DNA of 6,368 nucleotides, taken from positions 1 to 6,368 of the forward strand of contig JAAWGY010000139.1 of the NCBI GenBank assembly GCA_022795575.1, read 5' to 3'. A model generated the notes under the pieces. The model saw nothing but the letters and a program-made list of their open reading frames with translations. It made no database searches and was not told the origin of the DNA. Position numbers and translations under genes: made by a program. Within the stretch, counting starts at the first letter, position 1. Each line of letters opens with the position of its first letter. Shown one piece after another: positions 1 through 5,702 of this stretch. This DNA is from Angelakisella sp. Its GTDB lineage: Bacteria; Bacillota; Clostridia; Oscillospirales; Ruminococcaceae.

Positions 1-393
1 AAACGCAGGAAGCCTTGATGGCTTTCAAGTTTTTGGGACAAAGGCAGCTGGGAAAGCTGCCGTCCAGATGGGTGCCGACAATTTTGATGGTTGCTATAAG
101 TATAAACAAACCGGAGGGCGGTGGCAACCCCCAACTTTCCCCCGCCTGCTTTTCCGCCGCAGCAGCGCCAAACAGGAAGCGTTTCCATGTCCCAAAGCGT
201 TACCCCGCCCATCCTCTGGTGGCTGCCGAACATCAGGAAGGATGGAGGGCGGATTGACGCAAGGGGTGGCAGAAACAGGAGCGATTGGGCTTTCCCGGAG
301 CCCGGGAATATACCGTGGAGGAGCACCACTTCCCAAAAGGGAAAAACAACCCCCGGACATGGAAAAAAGTACCCGCGACTCCCTGTCAATTTG
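1..393. other. Non-coding region upstream of the operon promoter
   Basis: I see no credible gene here. The open frames on both strands have no good ribosome binding site, have low-complexity translations that I do not recognise, and overlap each other. What is visible is inverted-repeat structure: a terminator-like hairpin at 8-34, a 6-bp GGCAGC/GCTGCC stem at 43-61, a long nested set of pairings between 181 and 276, a 7-bp stem with an AGC loop at 292-308, and small stems GTGG/CCAC and TTCCC/GGGAA between 310 and 350. All of it lies upstream of the promoter at 394-422, so it is not part of that promoter's leader RNA. It could be the tail of an upstream transcript. Confidence 0.6.
8..34 (+). 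terminator. Possible intrinsic terminator of an upstream plus-strand gene
   Basis: Bases 8-14 (GGAAGCC) pair with 20-26 (GGCTTTC), giving 7 bp with one G-T wobble and the 5-nt loop TTGAT. The sequence then runs AAG followed by five T residues at 30-34. The stem is short and the T run starts three bases late, so this would be a weak terminator. It would fit a gene ending just left of the window, which cannot be seen. Confidence 0.35.
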
Positions 394-399
394 TTGACA
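384..399. promoter_or_regulatory. Candidate operator: perfect dyad over the -35 box
   Basis: TGTCAA (384-389) and TTGACA (394-399) form a perfect 6+6 inverted repeat around the 4-nt centre TTTG. The right arm is the -35 hexamer itself. A dimeric regulator bound here would block RNA polymerase, so a repressor is the simplest reading. The geometry (half-sites separated by 4 nt) is seen in Crp/Fnr-family sites, but the half-site does not match a consensus I can name with confidence. Confidence 0.45.
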
Positions 400-422
400 A
401 TACCCCTGGAATCCGGTAAAAT
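394..422 (+). promoter_or_regulatory. Sigma-A type promoter of the operon
   Basis: The -35 hexamer is TTGACA at 394-399, an exact match to consensus. The -10 hexamer is TAAAAT at 417-422, one base from TATAAT, and the spacer is exactly 17 nt. Transcription should start near 428-431, leaving an untranslated leader of about 55 nt before the ferredoxin gene. No equally good promoter is visible between the downstream genes, so this one probably drives all six. Confidence 0.8.
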
Positions 423-430
423 ATGTCTGA

Positions 431-450
431 CGAATGGCACCCTCCATTCG
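431..450. promoter_or_regulatory. Perfect dyad at the predicted transcription start
   Basis: CGAATGG (431-437) and CCATTCG (444-450) are perfect inverted repeats around CACCCT. The dyad starts within a few bases of the expected +1. It could be a second operator half of the promoter, or a hairpin at the 5' end of the mRNA that slows decay. It lies 21 nt upstream of the AGGAGG at 471-476, so it would not occlude ribosome binding directly. Confidence 0.45.
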
Positions 451-483
451 CTCGTGACCAAGGCTTCAAAAGGAGGAGAGCAA

Positions 484-1137
484 ATGTCTGAAGAGATGAA
501 GAAGGGGATACTGGACAAAGAGTATTCCCGCCGTCAGTTCCTGAAGATGTCGGGGAAGGGACTGGCGGGGATCAGCATGACCGCGGCCATGCTGTCGCTG
601 TTCGGCTGCACCCAGAAGCAGGTGGAGGAAGGCGTGGTAGACCTCATCGCCACCCCCACCGCCCTGCTGGTGGCCAACCGTGCCAAGTGCACCGGCTGCC
701 AGCGGTGCGAGACCAACTGCACCCTCACCAATGACGGCAAGGCCCAGCCCTATCTGGCCCGGCTCCGCGTCCGGGATTCGGTGGTGTTTGGCGCCGAGGA
801 GGTCCCCACCGATTATATGCACGGCGGCGGCTTTTTGGGGGAGTGGGACATGGGCCCGGAGACCTGCAAGCAGTGCGCCGACCCTGCCTGTGTTAAGGCC
901 TGCGGCTTTGGCGCCCTGGCGGCGGACCCCGCCACCGGCACCCGGGTGGTGGATGAGCAGAAGTGCGTCGGCTGCGGCGCCTGCGCTGCCGCCTGCCCCT
1001 GGCATATGCCCAAGATCGATCCCAACACCCAAAAGTCCAAAAAGTGCATCACCTGCGGCGCCTGCGCCGCAGGCTGCCCCACCAGCGCCCTTTCGGTCAT
1101 CCCCTGGGAGGACGTTGTAAAGGCCGCAAACGCATAA
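484..1137 (+). CDS. Twin-arginine-signal 4Fe-4S ferredoxin (YdhY-like, AOR partner)
   Basis: This 217-residue electron-transfer protein probably shuttles electrons to or from the AOR encoded next. The start is ATG 484, with AGGAGG at 471-476 (7-nt spacing). The N-terminus carries a consensus Tat motif, SRRQFLK at residues 15-21, then a weakly hydrophobic stretch at about 26-41 ending in LFGC. Cys42 could be a lipoprotein acylation site, although Phe before the Gly is unusual for a lipobox. Four cysteine groups follow: 69-79 (CxxCxxCxxxC), 128-140 (CxxCx4CxxxC), 161-171 and 188-198 (both CxxCxxCxxxC with a following Pro). These 16 cysteines suit four [4Fe-4S] clusters, as in the DmsB/HycB/YdhY group. 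It is first in the operon, 21 nt before the AOR gene. I am sure of the ferredoxin type and the Tat motif; anchoring and orientation are inferred. Confidence 0.9.
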   Translation: MSEEMKKGILDKEYSRRQFLKMSGKGLAGISMTAAMLSLFGCTQKQVEEGVVDLIATPTALLVANRAKCTGCQRCETNCTLTNDGKAQPYLARLRVRDSVVFGAEEVPTDYMHGGGFLGEWDMGPETCKQCADPACVKACGFGALAADPATGTRVVDEQKCVGCGACAAACPWHMPKIDPNTQKSKKCITCGACAAGCPTSALSVIPWEDVVKAANA

Positions 1138-1158
1138 GAGAAGGAGGTTTTTTGATCC

Positions 1159-3282
1159 ATGAATGGTTGGACCGGAAAAATGCTCCGAGTGAACCTGACC
1201 ACCGGGTCCTGTTCCAGCGAGAGCAGCGAGAAATATTTTGACTACATAGGCGGCAAGGGCATGGCCAACCGCATCCTCTACGACGAGGTGCCGGCGGGCA
1301 CCAAGCCCCTGGACGAGGCCAGCAAGGTGATTTTTGCCGCCGGCCCCAACTGCGGCGGCAGCGCCCCCTGCTCCAGCCGCACCACCATGTCCTTCCTTTC
1401 CACCTTTACCAAATATAACGCCATTGTGGATGCCCACATGGGGGGCGACACCGCCATCATGATGAAGTACGCCGGCTACGACGCTATCATCATCGAGGGC
1501 AAATCCCCCAAGCCTGTCTATGTCGCCATCAAGGACGACGATGTCCAGATCAAGGACGCCTCTGCCCTGTGGGGCAAATTCACCATGGATACCGTTGCCG
1601 AGATCTGCAGGGCGGAGGGCGCCGGCTTTAACGTCGTCACCATCGGCCCCGCCGGCGAAAACGGCATCCCCATGGCCAACGTCCTCAACAACGGCGGCCA
1701 CAGCGGCGGCGGCGGCATCGGCTGCATCCTGGGCTCCAAGAACCTCAAGGCCCTGGCCATCTACGGCACCAAGGCCGTCTATGTGGCCGATTCCAAGAAG
1801 ATCCTGGAGCTGAACAGCTATGTCATCAACGAGCTGATGGGCTCCAACAACAACCACGTGGTGCCCACCGTGGCCCAGTCCTGGAGCGAGTACGAAAACG
1901 CCGGCACCCGCTGGACCGGCCACCCCGGCCTCACTTGGGGGGCCGCCGAGGGCGGACCCATCGACACCGGCGAGTCGCCTCCGGGGGAGCCCACCAAGTT
2001 TGGCTACCGCTGCCAGAAGGCGGTCTTTGACTGGGGCCCCATGGCCGAAAAGTACACCGTCAAGATGACCGGCTGCGCCACCTGCCCGGTGCGCTGCTAC
2101 GCCTCCCTCAACATCCCCGCCATCGAAAAGAAGACCGGCGTCAAGCCCGCCCATGCCAACACCTGCATGGCAAACGGCGCCTACGCCGTTTCCTGGATGC
2201 CCCAGATGATGGAGAAGTACCAGGACTTTGAGGAGGAGGGGGACGGCCAGTTTATGGCCGGCTACATGGCCTGCACCGTGGCCGACGACCTGGGCCTTTG
2301 GGACAACTACGGCGACCTGAACTGCACCCTGGGCTACTTCTTCCAGAACGACCGGGCCCTGCTGCGCCAGATCCTGCCCCCCGCCGAGTTTGACGCCATC
2401 CCCTGGGACAAGCGGGACGCCGGCGACCCGGTCTTCCTGAAGGAGATCCTGGAGATGATCGCCAGCAACAAGTACGAGATCTCCCACCTGGCCGACGGCG
2501 CCTACTTCGTCAGCCAGCGGTACCACGACCTTTTGGGGGACGACTACCTCCACAGCGCCATGCTGGGCCTGTGGGGCCCCATCGGCGGCAAGCGCCACCA
2601 CGGCAACGAGTGCGCCGCCCAGGTGGGCCTGCTCACCAACATCATCTACAACCGGGACGGGATGTGCCACACCATCATCAATATCACCGGCTCCGGCCTG
2701 CCCTACGACCTGCAAAAGTCCATCATCGAGGAGCTCTTTGGCGCCGGCGCCCTGGATAAGCCCGCCGCCTACACCCCCATGAACGAGAGCAAGGCCAAGT
2801 TTGCCAAGTTTGGCGTCCTCCGCCAGGTCATCCACGATTCCATGACCCTCTGCAACTGGGTGTGGCCCATGACCTTCAGCCCCCTGAAGAGCCGGGGCTA
2901 CAAGGGCGACCTTTCGGTGGAGGCCCAGTATATGGCGGCTGTCACCGGCCAGCCCTGGACCGAGGACTCGCTGAACGAGGCCGCCGAGCGGGTCATCCAG
3001 CTCCAGCGGGCCATGACGGTGGAGGCCGTTGGCTCCACCGATATGCGCAACCTCCACGACGTGCCCGCCAACTACATCTTCGATTCCGACCCGGATATCC
3101 CCGCTTTCAGCGAGGGCACCACCAAGCTGGAGCGGGCCGACTGGCAGACCGCCCTGACCATGTTCTACAAGGAGTTTGGCTGGGACGAGACCACCGGCGC
3201 CCCCACCCGGGCCAGCCTGGAGAAATTTGGCCTGAAGGACGTCGCCGACGCCCTGGACGCCAAGGGCCTGCTGCCCGCGTAA
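1159..3282 (+). CDS. Aldehyde ferredoxin oxidoreductase (AOR family, YdhV-like)
   Basis: This 707-residue enzyme belongs to the tungsten/molybdenum pterin AOR family, which interconverts aldehydes and carboxylates with ferredoxin as partner. The start is ATG 1159, preceded by AAGGAGG at 1141-1147. Residues 1-10 (MNGWTGKMLR) and YIGGKG at about 29-34 match the usual AOR N-terminus, and GPAGEN at 163-168 lies in the cofactor domain. The cluster ligands are visible: C306, C309 and C313 (CxxCxxxC), with the distant fourth Cys at 565 in the motif DSMTLC (560-565). The length is nearer to E. coli YdhV (about 700) than to the archaeal AOR of about 605 residues. There is no signal peptide, although its partner ferredoxin has one. 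E. coli YdhV is reported to hold a bis-pterin molybdenum cofactor without nucleotides; the metal and substrate here are unknown. Third codon positions are almost all C or G, suggesting high expression. Confidence 0.95.
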   Translation: MNGWTGKMLRVNLTTGSCSSESSEKYFDYIGGKGMANRILYDEVPAGTKPLDEASKVIFAAGPNCGGSAPCSSRTTMSFLSTFTKYNAIVDAHMGGDTAIMMKYAGYDAIIIEGKSPKPVYVAIKDDDVQIKDASALWGKFTMDTVAEICRAEGAGFNVVTIGPAGENGIPMANVLNNGGHSGGGGIGCILGSKNLKALAIYGTKAVYVADSKKILELNSYVINELMGSNNNHVVPTVAQSWSEYENAGTRWTGHPGLTWGAAEGGPIDTGESPPGEPTKFGYRCQKAVFDWGPMAEKYTVKMTGCATCPVRCYASLNIPAIEKKTGVKPAHANTCMANGAYAVSWMPQMMEKYQDFEEEGDGQFMAGYMACTVADDLGLWDNYGDLNCTLGYFFQNDRALLRQILPPAEFDAIPWDKRDAGDPVFLKEILEMIASNKYEISHLADGAYFVSQRYHDLLGDDYLHSAMLGLWGPIGGKRHHGNECAAQVGLLTNIIYNRDGMCHTIINITGSGLPYDLQKSIIEELFGAGALDKPAAYTPMNESKAKFAKFGVLRQVIHDSMTLCNWVWPMTFSPLKSRGYKGDLSVEAQYMAAVTGQPWTEDSLNEAAERVIQLQRAMTVEAVGSTDMRNLHDVPANYIFDSDPDIPAFSEGTTKLERADWQTALTMFYKEFGWDETTGAPTRASLEKFGLKDVADALDAKGLLPA

Positions 3283-3313
3283 GGCGCTCCCCCTGCTCGC
3301 AAAAAGCGCACAA

Positions 3314-3343
3314 GGCCGCGGCGGCGTGACAGCCGCCGCGGCC
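3314..3343. other. Intercistronic 12-bp perfect GC hairpin
   Basis: In the 86-nt gap between the AOR and YdhW-like genes, bases 3314-3325 pair perfectly with 3332-3343 around the 6-nt loop GTGACA, giving a stem of only G and C. There is no proper T run after it (CTTCCGTTT), so full termination is unlikely. It sits 32 nt after the AOR stop and 12 nt before the GGAGG of the next gene. A role in protecting the 3' end of the AOR message, or in partial attenuation, would lower expression of downstream genes relative to the enzyme. Confidence 0.6.
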
Positions 3344-3368
3344 CTTCCGTTTCCCGGAGGTATTCAGG

Positions 3369-4010
3369 ATGGAACAGCAACCCATGGAACAGGAGGAGAG
3401 GGAAGCCCCTTCCCTCCAGGAGCTCCCGGAGCAGGAGGTCCCCGAGACCCCGGCTCCCCCCGAGGAATCCCCCGCCCAAAGGCTGGCCGCCGCCATCTGG
3501 CGGACCACGGCGGATTCCCACGTAACCCCGCTGAAAAGGCTGAAGCTGTCGCCGCCGGAGGGGGTGACAGCCGAGGAGGCCGCCGCCCTGCTGCTGGCGG
3601 TGGGCACCCCGGAGGCGGACCCCGCCCTTTCCGCCATCGCCTTTGTCAAGGGACAGAAGGACCTTTATTTTTATGACGCCAGCATTATGACCCCCCACTT
3701 TGCGGAGCTGGACTCGCTGCTGATGGATAAGGACATTCTGCGCACCATCGCCACCGTCACCCGCAGCGATTGCAGGCTCTACCCCCGGCCCACCCAGTTT
3801 TCCAAGCTGCGGGCCTATCCCTTTTACTACAGCGAGGACGAGATTTTGGGGGCGGCCGCCCGGATGAAGGACAGCGAGGAGTACGCCGACATCGGCGTTG
3901 TCACCGCCTCCAACGGCGGCAAGGGCTTCTATTCCAGCCAGGTGATCTCGAAGCAGTACGCCCAGGCCCTCATCGAGTTTGCCGAGGTGGGCCAGAGGGC
4001 CAACCCGTGA
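3369..4010 (+). CDS. YdhW-like putative oxidoreductase-system protein, function unknown
   Basis: This is a 213-residue soluble protein with start ATG 3369 and GGAGG at 3356-3360. Residues 1-37 are rich in Glu, Pro and Gln and look disordered. The rest looks like one folded domain, with stretches such as HVTPLKRLKL (51-60), DLYFYDASIMTPHF (98-111) and SNGGKGFYSS (181-190). There is no signal peptide, no membrane segment and a single Cys (135), so it is not an iron-sulfur protein. The assignment rests on length (E. coli YdhW is about 215 residues) and on synteny: ferredoxin-AOR-this gene is the same order as ydhY-ydhV-ydhW. I could not align it. YdhW itself has no known role; a private assembly or maturation factor for the AOR is a reasonable guess. 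Its TGA stop overlaps the GTG start of the next gene. Confidence 0.6.
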   Translation: MEQQPMEQEEREAPSLQELPEQEVPETPAPPEESPAQRLAAAIWRTTADSHVTPLKRLKLSPPEGVTAEEAAALLLAVGTPEADPALSAIAFVKGQKDLYFYDASIMTPHFAELDSLLMDKDILRTIATVTRSDCRLYPRPTQFSKLRAYPFYYSEDEILGAAARMKDSEEYADIGVVTASNGGKGFYSSQVISKQYAQALIEFAEVGQRANP

Positions 4011-4657
4011 CCGGAGCCTCCCACCCCCTGCCCCAGGAGCGCCCGGTTCAGCTGTGGGTAGAGGGGGCGCTGCTCCACACCTTTTACTGCACCCCCCGGG
4101 ACCTGGCCGAGCTGGCCGTGGGCTTCCTTTCGGACCGGGGGCTGCTGCGCCCCGGCTGTCTCCCCACGGTGACGCAGTCCCAGGGGGAGCCCTGGAGCCT
4201 CCGGGTGGAGCTGGACGGCCCCCCGCTGACGCCGCCAAACCCCGTCCCCTGGCGCCCCATCCCCCTGACAGAGGTGTCCGCCCTGGCCCGGGAGGCCATG
4301 GAGCAGACCCCCCTGCGCCGCCAAAGCGGCGGCGTCCACGCTGCCGCCCTATGCTGGCAAGGGGGGCTGCTGGTCCGGGAGGACGTGGCGCGGCACAACG
4401 CGGTTGACAAAGCGGTGGGGGCGGGTATAATAAGAGGGGTGGATCCCGCCGCCGCGGTCCTCTTTACCACCGGGCGCCTCAGCCACGAGATGCTGGCCAA
4501 GGCCGCACGCCTGGGTATCCCGGTAGCGGCCACCATGAAGTACCCCACCGACCTGGGGGTGGCCTTGGCGTCCCGGAAGGGGATGTGCGTGGTGGGGATG
4601 GTCCTTTCCCCCGCACCGGTGGTCTACACCGGCGGCTGGCGGCTGGGCCTGGAATGA
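4007..4657 (+). CDS. fdhD: FdhD-like formate dehydrogenase accessory protein lacking the CxxC pair
   Basis: FdhD carries sulfur from IscS to the molybdenum cofactor of formate dehydrogenase. Family marks here are CTPRDLAELAVGFLSDRGLL (28-47), SGGVHAAAL (107-115), EDVARHNAVDKAVG (125-138), TTGRLSHEMLAKAARLGIPV (154-173) and the C-terminal PTDLGVAL (180-187) to VVYTGG. The start chosen is GTG 4007, which overlaps the previous stop as GTGA, suggesting translational coupling; an in-frame ATG at 3770 would run deep into the YdhW-like gene. At 216 residues the protein is shorter than E. coli FdhD (about 277), and the segment that should carry the catalytic CGxCG is absent: the four cysteines (28, 51, 116, 194) form no CxxC. 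No formate dehydrogenase gene is nearby, so the client may be the AOR. Family membership is secure; sulfurtransferase activity is doubtful. Confidence 0.88.
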   Translation: MTGASHPLPQERPVQLWVEGALLHTFYCTPRDLAELAVGFLSDRGLLRPGCLPTVTQSQGEPWSLRVELDGPPLTPPNPVPWRPIPLTEVSALAREAMEQTPLRRQSGGVHAAALCWQGGLLVREDVARHNAVDKAVGAGIIRGVDPAAAVLFTTGRLSHEMLAKAARLGIPVAATMKYPTDLGVALASRKGMCVVGMVLSPAPVVYTGGWRLGLE

Positions 4658-4694
4658 ACCGGTAACACAGAAGTTGATAAGGAGAAAAAAGCCT

Positions 4695-4934
4695 ATGTTT
4701 GGAAGAATAGGAACCAGCGAGCTGCTGCTGATTTTGGCAGTGGTGCTGCTGATCTTTGGCCCCAGCAAGCTCCCCGCGCTGGCCAAGTCGATGGGCCAGG
4801 CGGTAAAGGAGTTCCGCAAGGGCACCCGGGAGGTGGAGGAGGGCCTGCAAAAGCTTGCCAACGAGCCTGCGGAGGCCACGCAGGCGGAGCCCGCCAAAAA
4901 GGCGGAGGCCCCCTCCTCTGCCGAGACAAAATAA
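4695..4934 (+). CDS. tatA: Sec-independent protein translocase subunit TatA
   Basis: This 79-residue pore-forming subunit of the twin-arginine translocase sits in the cytoplasmic membrane. The start ATG 4695 is set by AAGGAG at 4679-4684. An in-frame TTG at 4674 lies upstream of that site and is rejected. The fold is classical: a short N-terminus with Glu9, one transmembrane helix at about 8-21, the FGP hinge at 21-23, then the amphipathic helix KLPALAKSMGQAVKEFRKG (25-43) and a charged, Ala/Glu/Lys-rich tail. There is no separate tatB, so this is probably a bifunctional TatA of the kind used by Gram-positive TatAC systems. It starts 37 nt after fdhD and ends 15 nt before tatC. The likely local client is the SRRQFLK ferredoxin at the head of the operon. 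Confidence 0.95.
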   Translation: MFGRIGTSELLLILAVVLLIFGPSKLPALAKSMGQAVKEFRKGTREVEEGLQKLANEPAEATQAEPAKKAEAPSSAETK

Positions 4935-4949
4935 CGGAGAGCCCGTACA

Positions 4950-5690
4950 GTGGGTAAAGCATCAACCACCGATATGAAGCTGCTGGACCACCTGGGGGAG
5001 CTGCGCAGGCGGCTGGGGGTGGCGCTGGCGGTGAACCTGGTGGCGGCGGTGGTCCTCTTCCAATACGCCGCCGTCATCATGGAGTATCTGTTTGCCCTTA
5101 ACCCCGGCATGGAGCTTGTCTACATCTCCCCCCAGGAGCTGCTGCTGGTCTACATCCAGGTGGCCTTTTTGGCGGCCGTTGTCCTCTGCTCCCCGGTGAC
5201 GATCTACGAGATATGGGCCTTTGTTGGCAAAGGGCTCTACCACCAGGAGCGGGTTTATGTGCTCACCGCCCTGTTTTTCGGGCTCATCTGCTTTGGGGCG
5301 GGGGTGGCCTTCTGCTACCTGACGGTGCTGCCGGTGACGCTGCAATTCTTTGTCCGCATCACCACCGAGCAGGTTTCCCCCATGATTTCGGTGCAAAATT
5401 ACGCCGATTTCATCAACAAGATGCTGCTGGCCTTTGGCATTGTTTTTGAGATGCCGGTGTTGGTTTTTCTCTTTTCCAAGTTAGGCTATCTGCGGCCCGA
5501 ATCCATCCGGAACAAGCGGGGGATTTTGGTGGTGCTGATCTTTGTCTTCGCAGCCATCATCACCCCCCCGGACGTGGTATCCCAGCTGATGCTGGCGCTG
5601 CCCATGCTGCTGCTGATGCAGATCAGCTACTGGATCTGCTCCGCGGTAGACAAGGGCAGGCGGCGCAAGGAGGCAAGGGAGGCGGCGTAG
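4950..5690 (+). CDS. tatC: Sec-independent protein translocase subunit TatC
   Basis: TatC is the membrane receptor that binds the twin-arginine signal peptide and recruits TatA. This protein has 246 residues and about six hydrophobic spans (roughly 23-45, 64-91, 103-129, 151-176, 191-207 and 211-231). Family marks are DHLGELRRRL (13-22), a loop containing YHQER (97-101, with Glu100 in the place of the signal-binding Glu103 of E. coli), FGIVFEMP (162-169, with Glu167 in the place of Glu170) and TPPD (205-208). The start is GTG 4950, with GGAG at 4936-4939; ATG 4974 is a possible alternative but would cut into the N-terminus before the conserved motif and has no visible ribosome site. The basic C-terminus KGRRRKEAREAA is cytoplasmic. 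It is the last gene of the operon; no gene follows in the window. Confidence 0.96.
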   Translation: MGKASTTDMKLLDHLGELRRRLGVALAVNLVAAVVLFQYAAVIMEYLFALNPGMELVYISPQELLLVYIQVAFLAAVVLCSPVTIYEIWAFVGKGLYHQERVYVLTALFFGLICFGAGVAFCYLTVLPVTLQFFVRITTEQVSPMISVQNYADFINKMLLAFGIVFEMPVLVFLFSKLGYLRPESIRNKRGILVVLIFVFAAIITPPDVVSQLMLALPMLLLMQISYWICSAVDKGRRRKEAREAA

Positions 5691-5702
5691 CCCTCCTGCT
5701 AA

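Noticed and set aside
14..29. Fnr-like site (TTGAT-N4-TTCAA) within CTTGA-N6-TCAAG
   Set aside because: It matches 9 of 10 consensus bases but lies about 380 nt from the promoter and coincides with the terminator-like hairpin at 8-34.
84..106. Possible second promoter (TTGATG with TATAAA)
   Set aside because: The spacer is only 11 nt, and no gene follows.
15..447. Short overlapping open frames on both strands upstream of the promoter
   Set aside because: They lack a good ribosome binding site, overlap one another and the inverted repeats, and their translations resemble nothing I know.
100..483. Molybdenum cofactor riboswitch ahead of the AOR operon
   Set aside because: It would make biological sense, but I could not find the conserved GCCTCC-type core on the plus strand, and most of this region is upstream of the promoter, so it is not in the operon leader.
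466..3057. 863-residue open frame on the minus strand opposite the ferredoxin and AOR genes
   Set aside because: Its translation is dominated by Gly, Ala, Val, Leu and His repeats expected from reading a GC3-rich gene antisense. It has no recognisable domain, and both sense genes have exact family motifs.
3770..4006. In-frame N-terminal extension of the FdhD-like protein from ATG 3770
   Set aside because: It would overlap the YdhW-like gene by about 80 codons with no FdhD motif in the added part; GTG 4007 gives a normal coupled start.
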